Source: Lederbergia citri (GTDB lineage Bacteria; Bacillota; Bacilli; Bacillales; Bacillaceae_C). Taken from it: 64,000 nt of DNA. Positions 34,811 through 43,660 of this stretch are shown here, one piece after another. The DNA is taken from the NCBI RefSeq assembly GCF_018343625.1, contig NZ_JAGYPG010000003.1:563003-627002 (forward strand), in the 5' to 3' direction. Position numbers and translations under genes: made by a program. The notes beneath the pieces were generated by a model that saw only the letters and a list, made by a program, of their open reading frames with translations, did not search any database and was not told the origin of the DNA. Numbering within the stretch: the first letter of the stretch is position 1; each line of letters begins with the position of its first letter.

Positions 34811-34844
34811 AGAACTGCATAGGAATGCAGTTCTCCTCTTTTTT
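34811..34844 (+). terminator. Attenuator-like terminator between binding protein and permease
   Basis: AGAACTGCAT and ATGCAGTTCT form a perfect ten-base-pair stem with an AGGA loop, followed by CCTCTTTTTT. Located inside the operon, it probably lets the binding protein be made in excess over the permease. Confidence 0.85.
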
Positions 34845-34881
34845 AAAGGCATATTTTTAAATTTAATAGAAGGGTGTTGGA

Positions 34882-35769
34882 TTGGCTGCTCCATTGCAGC
34901 CTGTGATTATGGGTGAATTTCCTGATATTCGTATACCAATTGGTCAAGGTGTAGAAACGTTTATTGATTTTTTAGCAGATAATTTCAAAGCATTTTTTGA
35001 TTTTATTTTTGTTATCGCATCCACATCGATTAAAGGACTAGAAACAGCTTTACTTGTAATTCCATGGTGGGTTTTTATTATCATTATCTTTCTACTTGGA
35101 TGGTATTTTACGAATTTATATGGCGGGTTATTATTTTCATTTTTCATTTTTTTAGTTGGATCTTTCAATCTATGGCCGGAAATGATGACGACTGTCGCGA
35201 TCATATTAATCTCCGTCCTGCTTTCTTTAATAATCGGAATCCCACTTGGAATTTTAATGGCGTTTAATAAAGTGTTATCGGCGGCAATGCGACCTATACT
35301 GGATGCAATGCAGACAATGCCAAGCTTTGTATATCTAATTCCTGTAATCTTCTTTTTCCCACTTGGAAACGTTCCGGCTGTGATTGCAACAGTAATTTAT
35401 GCACTCCCACCTGTTAGTCGTTTAACGGAACTTGGAATACGAAATGTTAATAAGGAAGTTGTTGAATCGGCACAGTCATTCGGATCTTCAACGATGCAAA
35501 TGTTAGTCAAAGTTCAGCTTCCCCAAGCACTGCCGACGATGATGGCAGGTATTAACCAAACGACAATGATGGCACTTGCCATGGCTGTGGTTGGTTCAAT
35601 GGTTGGGGCGCAAGGACTTGGTGAACGCGTTTTATATGCGATAAATCGTACTGATATCACCTTAGGTTTTGAAGCAGGAATCAGCATCGTCTTCTTAGCG
35701 ATCATTATAGATCGAATAACAGGTGGAATTGCTGAACGTCTTCAGAAGCATAGGAGGGAAGACAAATGA
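34882..35769 (+). CDS. Glycine betaine-type ABC transporter permease (OpuAB-like)
   Basis: A 295-residue permease starting at TTG after AAGGGTG. Seven or so membrane helices; the ATPase-contact loop is in ELGIRNVNKEVVESAQSFGSS and LPQALPTMMAGINQT. Its stop overlaps the ATPase start (ATGA). In B. subtilis opuA the order is ATPase, permease, binding protein; here it is reversed. Confidence 0.88.
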   Translation: MAAPLQPVIMGEFPDIRIPIGQGVETFIDFLADNFKAFFDFIFVIASTSIKGLETALLVIPWWVFIIIIFLLGWYFTNLYGGLLFSFFIFLVGSFNLWPEMMTTVAIILISVLLSLIIGIPLGILMAFNKVLSAAMRPILDAMQTMPSFVYLIPVIFFFPLGNVPAVIATVIYALPPVSRLTELGIRNVNKEVVESAQSFGSSTMQMLVKVQLPQALPTMMAGINQTTMMALAMAVVGSMVGAQGLGERVLYAINRTDITLGFEAGISIVFLAIIIDRITGGIAERLQKHRREDK

Positions 35770-36995
35770 CTGTTAAAATGAAACTTGAAAATGTATCAAA
35801 AATATTTGGAAAAAGACCAAAAAAGATAATTCCATTAATAGAAAAGGGCAAATCTAAAAGTGAGATTTTAGAAAAAACAGGGCATACCGTAGGCGTTTAC
35901 AATGCATCCATGGAAATTATGGAAGGAGAAACCTTTGTAATTATGGGACTTTCTGGAAGTGGGAAATCTACATTGATCCGATGCTTGAATATGTTGAATC
36001 GACCTACGGCAGGTGCCATTTATGTGGATGGAGAAAATATCGTTGAATATAATGCACAGCAGTTAAAAAACTATCGACAAAATAAAATTGCAATGGTGTT
36101 CCAGCATTTTGGCCTTTTCAGTCACCGTACAGTGCTCGGAAATATTGAATATGGATTGGAAGTGCGAGGTTTAGAGAAAGAAAAGCGCAGGGAAATTGCA
36201 CAAAAACATTTAGAAGTTGTTGGGTTGAAAGGTTATGAGGATAAGTATCCCGATGAACTTTCTGGCGGAATGCAGCAACGAGTCGGCATTGCAAGGGCAC
36301 TTGCGAATGACCCTGATATTTTATTAATGGATGAGCCATTCAGCGCGCTGGACCCATTAATACGCAGAGAAATGCAGCTAGAGCTTCTTGATATTCAAAA
36401 TAGGCTGAAGAAAACGATCATTTTTATTACACATGATGTAAATGAGGCGTTTAAAATTGGTGATCGCGTCGCAGTCATGAAAGATGGGTTCGTCGAACAA
36501 ATCGGAACTCCGGAAGAGATTTTAGAGCAGCCTGCTAACGAATATATTTCTGAATTTATAAAAGACATCGATCGCTCTAAAATTCTTCAAGCTGAACACA
36601 TTATGGTGAAGCCATTCGGATTAGTTTCGTTAAAAGATGGATTGAACGTAGCGGTTAAGGTGATGCGAGAAAATGGAATTTCCAGTGCCTTTGTCGTCGA
36701 TCGAGAGCGTAAGCTGCAAGGACTCGTGACAATTGATGGTGCGATTGAAGGATTAAAACAAAAGAAAACATTACAAGAAGTTTTGGACTTGGACGTCAAC
36801 ACAGTAGAACCTGCTGAGTATGTGCAAGATATTATTCCAAAAGCACTCGAATCCAAATATCCAATTGTTGTCGTCGATGAAGAAAGACATATAAAAGGGA
36901 TTATTTTAAGAGTGCATGTGTTGGCAAGTTTGATTAGCGAGAACGGTAATGGTGATGAGAATGGGGCGGAAGATGAAGAAACCGTAAGTGTATAG
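35766..36995 (+). CDS. Glycine betaine-type ABC transporter ATPase with CBS domains (OpuAA-like)
   Basis: A 409-residue ATPase. Walker A GLSGSGKST (about 60-68), Q-loop VFQHFGLF, signature LSGGMQQRVGIARAL, Walker B ILLMDEPFSALDP and the switch His in FITHD. Two CBS domains follow (about 285-395, EHIMVKPF and DVNTVEPAEY), which in OpuA sense ionic strength and gate transport. An acidic tail ends the protein. Last gene of the operon. Confidence 0.92.
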   Translation: MTVKMKLENVSKIFGKRPKKIIPLIEKGKSKSEILEKTGHTVGVYNASMEIMEGETFVIMGLSGSGKSTLIRCLNMLNRPTAGAIYVDGENIVEYNAQQLKNYRQNKIAMVFQHFGLFSHRTVLGNIEYGLEVRGLEKEKRREIAQKHLEVVGLKGYEDKYPDELSGGMQQRVGIARALANDPDILLMDEPFSALDPLIRREMQLELLDIQNRLKKTIIFITHDVNEAFKIGDRVAVMKDGFVEQIGTPEEILEQPANEYISEFIKDIDRSKILQAEHIMVKPFGLVSLKDGLNVAVKVMRENGISSAFVVDRERKLQGLVTIDGAIEGLKQKKTLQEVLDLDVNTVEPAEYVQDIIPKALESKYPIVVVDEERHIKGIILRVHVLASLISENGNGDENGAEDEETVSV

Positions 36996-37008
36996 AAGAA
37001 TGCAGGGG

Positions 37009-37056
37009 ACGGGCACGAGACTCTAACGAGTCAATTGTGCCCGTTTTTTCTTTTTT
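37009..37056 (+). terminator. Intrinsic terminator of the betaine-type operon
   Basis: ACGGGCAC pairs with GTGCCCGT; inside, GACTC pairs with GAGTC. A long T-rich tail follows. Confidence 0.88.
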
Positions 37057-37188
37057 ATCGATGGATTGGTAACGAAGAGGAAAGTATCGTTACCTCTTCG
37101 TCGATCTTTTCAAAGGAACGGTCACGATGAACGCTTCAATGTGCCCTTTTTGTCGTTTTATTCGAAAGTAAGGTCACGATGAACACGT

Positions 37189-37785
37189 TTATTTAAATAT
37201 CCCAAACTCTTTTATCCCTGTTGACAGTCTATCAATAGTCTTTTTAATATTTGTTCTGCTGTCCGGCATTAAGGGAATATTCGATTTCCGGGCAATCGTT
37301 TCTACGACCTCATCAATTGACATGGTGTCTGTATATAGGTGTTCCTGAAAAAGATCCTTCGATAAACTTTCGAGTCGTTCTGCCATTTGTTTGTGTGCCC
37401 ATGAATTTTTTCCTTCAAGTCTTTTCTTAAGTCTTTTTTCAATTGTTTCCTTCGAAGCGGATAAAGTAAAATGCCTTATTTCAATTCCATCTAATCTTAA
37501 ACGTCCAACGATTTGGTTGAAATAAACCTCATTCGTAAGCGTCATCGGTACAATAATGACTCCTGAATATTGTTCGGCGATTTGTTTTAACAGCTTATAG
37601 TTTGCTTCACGCCACAACGGATAATCTTGAAAATCACCTTTTGCTATCTCCCTAGGAACATTTCTCATCAAAACATAGCCAAATCTCTCAGGATCATATA
37701 CATGTGAGTTCTTTATTCTACGTTGCAATTCATATGCAGTAGTTGACTTTCCCGAACCAAAAGTTCCGTTAATCCATATAATCAA
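37189..37785 (-). CDS. tmrB: TmrB-like ATP-binding protein (tunicamycin resistance type)
   Basis: About 198 residues. The TTG at 37785, eight bases after AAAGGAG, starts the protein LIIWINGTFGSGKSTTAYEL, where the Walker A motif GTFGSGKS lies at the extreme N-terminus, as in B. subtilis TmrB. VYDPERFGYVL, DFQDYPLWREANY, VPMTLTNEVYFNQI and LEGKNSWAHKQ follow the same protein closely. TmrB confers tunicamycin resistance, apparently by binding the drug. It lies behind an LTA-synthase-type gene, separated by a perfect hairpin, so it is probably in the same transcript. An upstream extension of the frame into the neighbouring gene is not used. Confidence 0.87.
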   Translation of the reverse strand: MIIWINGTFGSGKSTTAYELQRRIKNSHVYDPERFGYVLMRNVPREIAKGDFQDYPLWREANYKLLKQIAEQYSGVIIVPMTLTNEVYFNQIVGRLRLDGIEIRHFTLSASKETIEKRLKKRLEGKNSWAHKQMAERLESLSKDLFQEHLYTDTMSIDEVVETIARKSNIPLMPDSRTNIKKTIDRLSTGIKEFGIFK

Positions 37786-37799
37786 AAACGCCACTCCTT

Positions 37800-37834
37800 T
37801 TGCCAGGGACCGCGATTGTACCGGTCCCTGGCAA
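37800..37834 (-). other. Perfect intergenic hairpin between LTA-synthase-like gene and tmrB
   Basis: TTGCCAGGGACC pairs exactly with GGTCCCTGGCAA (12 bp, plus one more pair) directly between the stop codon of the upstream gene and the AAAGGAG site of tmrB. No T-run follows on the minus strand, so it is more likely an mRNA-processing, stability or translation-control structure than a terminator. Confidence 0.7.
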
Positions 37835-39799
37835 TCATTCAATTTTGCTATAGTAATCTTTTTCGAGTATTTTCGTTGAGTAGTAGAATTTTGCTTCGAC
37901 GATAGAAGAAATATATTTAATATAATCTTCGTCAGCTTGTTCTCCGTTATTAGCTGCAAATGTCCGAGTAGTGGCATTATACATTCCCTTGTCCGTTATA
38001 AAACTTTTATTTGAAAATAGAACAAGGGGGTCAGAATCAGAAAAAATATCCCTTCCCATAAGTAACCTTGAATCATAATCAAGTCCAAGCAAATTAGAAA
38101 GTGTAGGTAAAATATCTAAACTAGAAGCTGGTTTTGAAATAACTTCCGGTTTCATTCCTTTTGTATAAAGAATAAATGAATTTTTATAAAGCTCAAAGTT
38201 TCTTTCAACAGGATGACCTGCCAGTTCATTAATCGTTTTATCATTAAGGCCATATGGATAGTGATCAGCACTTAGAGCTATCAAAGTTCGATCTGCAATT
38301 CCTGCCTTTTCCAATTCAACTAACAAAAATTCTAAGGCACGATCCAGTTCAAGCTGCGCTGCAATATAGGCCTTAGCTTGCTCAGAGTAAGGTAAGCTCT
38401 CAACATATTTTTTATTTTTCCAAGCAATATAATTACCAGTAAATGAATATTGCATATGTCCACTTACAGACATGTAATACGTATGGAATGGCTTGTCGTT
38501 AATGTATTCCGGCACAGTTTTCTCCATCATTTCCAAGTCAGATTCTGGCCATGTTTCTTTCACATTAAGCCCATTTCCTAATCCCTTATAATCATATCCT
38601 AAATTAGGATGAGAAATATTTCTTCCATAATACGTATACGTATGATTATGGTAAGCCCTCGTTGGATAGTTCAATTTTTTAAATTGATTGCCAAGGACAA
38701 ACGGTAGACTATTTTTACCGGATTCTTGAAAACTCCAAACTCCACTTTTCGGAATCAAGCCTTGAAGGGCGACGTACTCTCCATCCGATGTGCTTACTCC
38801 CCATATTGGAGTATAGAAATTAGTAAATTGGTATCCTTCATTTGCCATTTTATATAAAGTTGGAGTTACATTCTCATCAATGGCAAAGGGCGAAAAACTT
38901 TCCGCTGTAATGAGAATGAGGTTATATCCTTTATATTTGCCAGTTAAATCATTTTTTGCAGTCGGTTGAACGCTTTCAAAATACTTGTGCAAATCTTTTA
39001 TGACTGGATCCTTTTCTTCCGATATGAGTTTGGCAAAATCTATATCCATTGTATTGTATTCTACTATTTTTTCATCTTCTTTCTCATCTTTTTGATCCTT
39101 CCTGTTCTTTTTAGTAGGAGGGATAGTAGGCTCACCTATAACTGGCGCCTTTACATCAGGAGACCAATGAGTTACAAGCCGTTGAAAATCGAGCCGCATT
39201 GTAGTAAGCAATCCAAGGTGTTCGACGGAAAGAAGTGGAGAACTGTTTTTGTAATACAAATCATAGGCTGAGTTTTGCTCTTTTCCACTTGCATATACTG
39301 AAATAATTCCTGTGGAATAACACATTAAAAATAAACAGAGCAATACACACCGTTTAATCCAACTGACCTTATTTAAAGAAAACATTTTTTTGCCAAAAGC
39401 AACAAACATTAAGATAGGAAAAAATAATAATAGAAATAAGAGTAAATGTTCAAATAAATAATGGGAAATGTCCTTCCAAAATTCAAAAATTTGAGCTCCT
39501 TTTCCTAATGAATAAATACTGTAAAAAGTTTTAAAAAACTGGAAATAAATAAGTTGAGAAATATATAGTACAACGACAATAGCAAAAAGAAGACTGGTAA
39601 GTATCAATCTTGCTGTATCTTGAACGAAACTGCATATTAAATAAATGATCAAGGAGTAAGCAGTTAGAAAATAAAAGGAAATCACTAAGTCTGTATAGGA
39701 AAAATTATTGATTGTCGTCAAGCGAAAAATAACATCGATGAAACAGACTGACAGTAACAAATAAATTAGAAGTAAGTCTTCTTCCAGTATTGCTTTCAT
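37835..39799 (-). CDS. LTA synthase-family sulfatase-domain membrane protein
   Basis: About 654 residues. Five N-terminal membrane helices (to about residue 190), then an extracellular sulfatase/alkaline phosphatase-fold domain (about 290-610). Metal and catalytic residues: Glu in LITAESF, catalytic Thr in WGVSTSDGEY, and Asp-His in LSADHYPYG. LtaS-type enzymes polymerise or prime glycerol-phosphate from phosphatidylglycerol; divergent members act as phosphoglycerol or phosphoethanolamine transferases, so the precise activity is open. The ATG at 39799 lies seven bases after GGAGG. A low-complexity K/D/E linker (near residues 230-245) joins membrane and catalytic parts. Confidence 0.85.
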   Translation of the reverse strand: MKAILEEDLLLIYLLLSVCFIDVIFRLTTINNFSYTDLVISFYFLTAYSLIIYLICSFVQDTARLILTSLLFAIVVVLYISQLIYFQFFKTFYSIYSLGKGAQIFEFWKDISHYLFEHLLLFLLLFFPILMFVAFGKKMFSLNKVSWIKRCVLLCLFLMCYSTGIISVYASGKEQNSAYDLYYKNSSPLLSVEHLGLLTTMRLDFQRLVTHWSPDVKAPVIGEPTIPPTKKNRKDQKDEKEDEKIVEYNTMDIDFAKLISEEKDPVIKDLHKYFESVQPTAKNDLTGKYKGYNLILITAESFSPFAIDENVTPTLYKMANEGYQFTNFYTPIWGVSTSDGEYVALQGLIPKSGVWSFQESGKNSLPFVLGNQFKKLNYPTRAYHNHTYTYYGRNISHPNLGYDYKGLGNGLNVKETWPESDLEMMEKTVPEYINDKPFHTYYMSVSGHMQYSFTGNYIAWKNKKYVESLPYSEQAKAYIAAQLELDRALEFLLVELEKAGIADRTLIALSADHYPYGLNDKTINELAGHPVERNFELYKNSFILYTKGMKPEVISKPASSLDILPTLSNLLGLDYDSRLLMGRDIFSDSDPLVLFSNKSFITDKGMYNATTRTFAANNGEQADEDYIKYISSIVEAKFYYSTKILEKDYYSKIE

Positions 39800-40037
39800 C
39801 CATTCACCTCCATGGTTCATCTTATTGTGTTAGACGATTTTTTGAATGAGTCGTTACAATATGAAAAAAAATATGTGGTATTTATATATTTATGATTAAA
39901 GAGGTAAGTGTATGAAGGCTTGTCATAGTCTTATATTTTAATACGTTTCCTAAAAGGTTAGTGGAAAAGTGGGGTAGACGTTGAACCGCTTTTTGATCAT
40001 AGCTGCTGTGGATTACATTTTATTTTTAAAGGTTTAG

Positions 40038-40436
40038 ATGGAAACAAGTTTAATGGGGGAAGGTCCGAATAACCCAAAAGGTCGATTCTGTTTGAATGAG
40101 GGATATTATTTACTCAAACTTCGCAGAGTGGAATCTTGCCGGGAAGACCTCACGAAATGCGATAAATTATTTGGCGTCTTGGCGATATGGGATAATTTAG
40201 CAGGACGTTTTTTCATACAGAGTTTTGGGTTCAAATGTTATCTTTGTGGACAGGACATACTGCTGCTGATTGCGTACCAGCAGGAGGAATCGCAGGATGT
40301 GCCGAAAGTGATATTGAATAACATCAGTAAAGAACCAGGGGTTAAAATCCCCCTGGATTTCATTCAGGTAATTCCAATTCAACAGATTCCCCGGACTTCT
40401 TCCGGGAAGATCAATTACGCTAGCTTTGGGTTTTAG
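40038..40436 (+). pseudogene. C-terminal fragment of an AMP-dependent acyl ligase
   Basis: About 132 residues. Only the last 60 or so are recognisable: DILLLIAYQQEESQDVP followed by a V-I-P-IQQIPRTSSGKIN stretch, the C-terminal subdomain of acyl-CoA synthetases/acyl-AMP ligases with the conserved catalytic Lys in SSGK. The main adenylation domain is missing, and the first 70 residues match nothing I know. It has no good ribosome-binding site. Base composition is higher in G+C than the flanks, as is the next gene. Most likely the tail of a ligase gene brought in with the neighbour and cut on the left. Confidence 0.6.
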
Positions 40437-40469
40437 TTAGATCAAAAATCATTGTTCAAGTGAGGTGGA

Positions 40470-41468
40470 ATGAAATCCATGAATGCAAATCAAAATCAGA
40501 GAATTCTCTATGCGTTTTTCGAGAATGAAGTTCAATTACCGATTCTGGATATTACTCATCCTCTTTTCAACGCATGTATTGATGAACAGGCGTATCATTT
40601 GAGCTGTCTCAAGTCAGCCCGGAGCATTGAATCATTAAAGAAGATGCCTAGCTTTATCAGGAACATCTTTGTGAAAATGTCTAATGTTGACAATTCCTAT
40701 CTTAGCGGCATGCGTACGTTGCTGTACAAACTTGGCCCCGAATTAAGCCGGGGCATAAAATTAGGTTTCCGAGACAAGTGGGCGGTGAAGCAAACCTCTT
40801 TCATGGGACTTCGGATAAGGTTGAGGGATCATTGCCGGCGACAGTCGGAAATTTTGCTACCACAGCTCAAGCAATTTCCTGAACGGAACCTTTGTTTCTT
40901 CAATATTGCTGGGGGGGCCGCTACCGACAGTATCAACACCCTGATTCTAATTCAGGAATCGGACCCGGAATTACTCAAGGGACGGAAGATTGAGATCGAC
41001 ATTTTAGATATCGATACCTCCGGCCCCAATTTCGCAAAACGATGCATCAATGTTTTGAAACAGCCTGGGGAACGCTTCCATGGCCTGGACATTACCCTCA
41101 ATAGTATTCATTATGACTGGAGCCAACCGAAGGCATTAGAAAAGATGAGTTTGGAACGTTCTGGCTGGATACAGCTTTGTTTATCGGAGGGCGGTCTTTT
41201 TGAGTACGGTTCGGATTCAGACATCATTGAAAATTTGAACCATTTTTATACCAACTCCCCGGCTGATGCTCGGGTCACGGGTTCATTAATTTTCGACCGG
41301 GCGCATGTAAATCCGGGATACCTGGGATTTACAGAGTTTATTGGCGTGCAAATCCGATATCTTGGGATGGAGGGGTTGCAGAGAATTTTAACCCAAACCT
41401 CATGGGTTTTGGAAGAATCTCATGAAATTGATACGATATATATTCTGTTTTCATTGAAGAAAGGGTGA
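40470..41468 (+). CDS. Putative SAM-dependent methyltransferase-like protein
   Basis: A 332-residue soluble protein starting at ATG with GAGGTGG just upstream. FFNIAGGAATDSINTLILI near residues 142-160 resembles a glycine-rich SAM-binding loop, followed by IEIDILDIDTSG, an acidic end of beta-strand 2, which fits a class I methyltransferase fold. I cannot name a family. Its position behind an acyl-ligase fragment suggests a remnant of a natural-product or lipid-modifying cluster. G+C-richer codons than neighbouring genes suggest horizontal acquisition. Confidence 0.5.
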   Translation: MKSMNANQNQRILYAFFENEVQLPILDITHPLFNACIDEQAYHLSCLKSARSIESLKKMPSFIRNIFVKMSNVDNSYLSGMRTLLYKLGPELSRGIKLGFRDKWAVKQTSFMGLRIRLRDHCRRQSEILLPQLKQFPERNLCFFNIAGGAATDSINTLILIQESDPELLKGRKIEIDILDIDTSGPNFAKRCINVLKQPGERFHGLDITLNSIHYDWSQPKALEKMSLERSGWIQLCLSEGGLFEYGSDSDIIENLNHFYTNSPADARVTGSLIFDRAHVNPGYLGFTEFIGVQIRYLGMEGLQRILTQTSWVLEESHEIDTIYILFSLKKG

Positions 41469-41861
41469 CTTAAGCCAACGGTTTAGACAATCACATGCTA
41501 ATCCAAGATGTTTGAAGCTCTAATTCGCTGAATACCATTTTTAATTCGTTTGGTAGTCTATTCTCGGCAAATCGACTATTCCAAAAAATGAGGTGTTTAA
41601 GTATTTATAAAGCTTTTTGTCAAGGAACATAATGAAATCTAGATAAAATTAACATGATTCAACCACTGAACCAAATTATTTAGGTGCGAAGTTTGAGTTT
41701 TTTAATAAAGGGGAGCCGTTCAGTAAACTAAATAGAGACTAAAGAATTTAAGATGACCTAGTCAATTTATCCAAATATTTTTAGGCGACTCCCGCGTAGA
41801 GACGCCTAAAAATATTTGGATAGATATTAATGTCTAAGCTTCCATCAGTTAATTTCCTAAT
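41469..41861. other. Intergenic region right of the foreign-looking patch
   Basis: About 390 bases with no gene. The only structure is the 20-bp perfect inverted repeat at 41768-41822 (listed separately). Confidence 0.5.
41768..41822. repeat. Perfect 20-bp inverted repeat with 15-base loop
   Basis: 41768-41787 and 41803-41822 are exact inverted copies, with outer AT-rich TATCCAAATATTTTTA and inner GGCG. The loop ACTCCCGCGTAGAGA can pair CTC with GAG. No T-run follows on either side beyond the arms. Could be a small mobile or recombination element, or a strong terminator of an unseen transcript. Confidence 0.6.
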
Positions 41862-42029
41862 TCAAGGCATTTCGTCTTCTTTAATACGATTTTTAAAGGC
41901 TTCATGGGTGGCGATGTTTTCCATTTGTTCAGTTTGACGAGTATGTTCTTTCTCTTCGCTAAAACTATTTTTTGGAAAGTTACCCGGATGTCCCTTTTCT
42001 TTATGGTTAAACCCTTTGCCACGACTCAT
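41862..42029 (-). CDS. Small basic/hydrophilic protein (55 residues)
   Basis: The translation begins MSRGKGFNHKEKGHPGNFPK and ends RIKEDEMP; no hydrophobic segment, rich in Lys, His and Glu. GAAAGGAGCG lies at good distance from the ATG, so it is very likely translated. The composition is like that of small Bacillus cytosolic or spore-related proteins, but I do not recognise a family. Confidence 0.65.
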   Translation of the reverse strand: MSRGKGFNHKEKGHPGNFPKNSFSEEKEHTRQTEQMENIATHEAFKNRIKEDEMP

Positions 42030-42096
42030 TTTTTTCGCTCCTTTCTATTTTCTACATTAGTTTGTACGATTGCAAGGAATTTATTAGAAAAGACAA

Positions 42097-42129
42097 CAAA
42101 AAACCGCCTCTCAGTGATTGAGAGACGGT
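42097..42129 (-). terminator. Intrinsic terminator of the GntR regulator pair
   Basis: On the minus strand ACCGTCTCTCA and TGAGAGGCGGT pair (one mismatch), followed by a run of six T. It lies 20 bases after the stop of the second regulator gene. Confidence 0.85.
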
Positions 42130-42149
42130 CTTTACAACAAAGAAAACTG

Positions 42150-42833
42150 TTACGACCCTATAGAGGAATGCAACGAATATTGCAGATGATTATTTAAAAG
42201 TTGAAGGGCTAGATTTTTATTTTTATCTTTAATCGCATCAACAATTAATTGATGCTCTGTAACCGTTTTATTTCGATTCTCTTCATCCATAACACGGGAC
42301 ACGCCTGAAAAATATTGTACGATGACATCGGTTAATTGTGAAAAAAGTACGTTGTTCGTTGCTTTAATTAACTCTTTATGAAATTCAATATCTAGTTCTT
42401 TGAATTCATCAGAGTCTGTTGTTTGGGTCATTTTATCGATGATGGTTTCCAATCCTGTCAAATGCTCTATATCGGAACTAATAATTATTTGTTCAACCGC
42501 TGTTTTTTCAAGCAATTTTCTTAGTTCAAAAAGCTCTTCAATCCGAGCATTATTCATTTTCCAGAAAAAAAGCAAGTGATTCAATATGACACTTGTATCA
42601 TCCGTATTTACGAAAGCACCTTCTCCGTGGCGGATCACAATAATTCCAGTTGATTCCAGCGCACGTAATGCTTCTCTTACAATGACCCTGCTGACATTTA
42701 ACATCGCAGCGAGATCACGTTCAGAGGGTAGTTTATCGCCTGTTTTCAATTGATGATCGATAATATATTGTCTTAAATTATCACTAACAATCTTACTTAA
42801 TGTATATCTTTCTTTATCTTCAATCGGTTTCAT
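42150..42833 (-). CDS. GntR/FadR-family regulator (FCD type), second of a tandem pair
   Basis: About 227 residues from the ATG at 42833. Winged HTH (about 10-75: LKTGDKLPSERDLAAMLNVS, VIVREALRALESTGI, GEGAFV) and a C-terminal FCD effector domain (about 85-220, metal-binding-type D...H pattern: DIEFHKELIKATNN, VTEHQLIVDAI). It follows the first paralogue by 23 bases. With that gene it diverges from the sialoglycan operon, so both probably regulate it. The ribosome-binding site is weak (AAGG), and translation may depend on the upstream gene. Confidence 0.87.
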   Translation of the reverse strand: MKPIEDKERYTLSKIVSDNLRQYIIDHQLKTGDKLPSERDLAAMLNVSRVIVREALRALESTGIIVIRHGEGAFVNTDDTSVILNHLLFFWKMNNARIEELFELRKLLEKTAVEQIIISSDIEHLTGLETIIDKMTQTTDSDEFKELDIEFHKELIKATNNVLFSQLTDVIVQYFSGVSRVMDEENRNKTVTEHQLIVDAIKDKNKNLALQLLNNHLQYSLHSSIGS

Positions 42834-42856
42834 GTAAATCACAGCCTTAATATGTT

Positions 42857-43549
42857 TTAATCTTCTTCCCAATCATTAAGTAAATCATATAAATGACATA
42901 GATGTTCCTCCATAGCTTGCTTTGCTTTTTCTGCATCTTTATTGAGAATACAATCAATGACTGACTGATGTTCCTTATAAGAGGCGACATACTGTTCTAA
43001 ATCCACAATTTCTTCCAGATGATTCATATTAAAATATTCCGAGATTATGGAGGAAACTTGTATATATGTTTCATTACCAGTCGCTTTCATTAATGAACGA
43101 TGGAAATTTAAGTCTTCTGTTTTTGGTTTTTCACCTTTTTTCGCTTTTTCTAATAGAGCTTCATTCCAATAGGACATTTGCTTGATTTTATCTAAATCAT
43201 AATGATTAATTGCAAGATTGATTGCACCAAGTTCTAATATTATTCTCGTATCAATGACTTCTTTAAATTTGACTTTATCGATCGTTAGGAAAGGGGATAT
43301 ATTTCGGAAGATGCTTTGAATCTTAATTTCCTTTACAAATATGCCCAGCCCCTGTTTAATTTCAATTATACCTTGTGATTGCAAGGTCTTTAATGCTTCC
43401 CGTACAATGGTTCTGCTTACCCCAAGCATTTCTATTATTTCTTTTTCGGTAGGCAAGCGATCACCTGGCTGGCATTTGTTTTCAGAAATATATGATTTGA
43501 TTCTTGCACTTACAACTTCTGATAATGTCTGTTTACGTTGTACTAACAA
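42857..43549 (-). CDS. GntR/FadR-family regulator (FCD type), first of a tandem pair
   Basis: A 230-residue regulator with TTG start after AGGGG. HTH with CQPGDRLPTEKEIIEMLGVS and TIVREALKTLQSQGI; FCD domain with DLNFHRSLMKATGN and KEHQSVIDCIL. It is a diverged paralogue of the next gene, with the same domain layout. FCD regulators usually bind TGGTNNNACCA, and two such sites lie in the divergent region (43950 and 44049). Effector is likely a sialic acid intermediate; this is inference. Confidence 0.88.
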   Translation of the reverse strand: MLVQRKQTLSEVVSARIKSYISENKCQPGDRLPTEKEIIEMLGVSRTIVREALKTLQSQGIIEIKQGLGIFVKEIKIQSIFRNISPFLTIDKVKFKEVIDTRIILELGAINLAINHYDLDKIKQMSYWNEALLEKAKKGEKPKTEDLNFHRSLMKATGNETYIQVSSIISEYFNMNHLEEIVDLEQYVASYKEHQSVIDCILNKDAEKAKQAMEEHLCHLYDLLNDWEED

Positions 43550-43660
43550 TTTCGTTCGCCCCTGTCTAATTCAAATGGAATTAGGGAATTCTTATTATCT
43601 ATTATAACGATTGTGCAACAAGTATAACTACCAAAATATTATTTTATTAGAGAAGTGGAA

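Noticed and set aside
37786..37977. N-terminal extension of the TmrB-like protein to an ATG near 37977
   Set aside because: It would overlap the LTA-synthase-type gene by about 140 bases in another frame, whereas TTG 37785 has a proper ribosome-binding site and matches the known TmrB start.
41768..41822. Integron attC-like site or CRISPR repeat
   Set aside because: The arms are fully complementary without the attC bulges and consensus ends, there is only one copy, and no integrase or cas gene is present.
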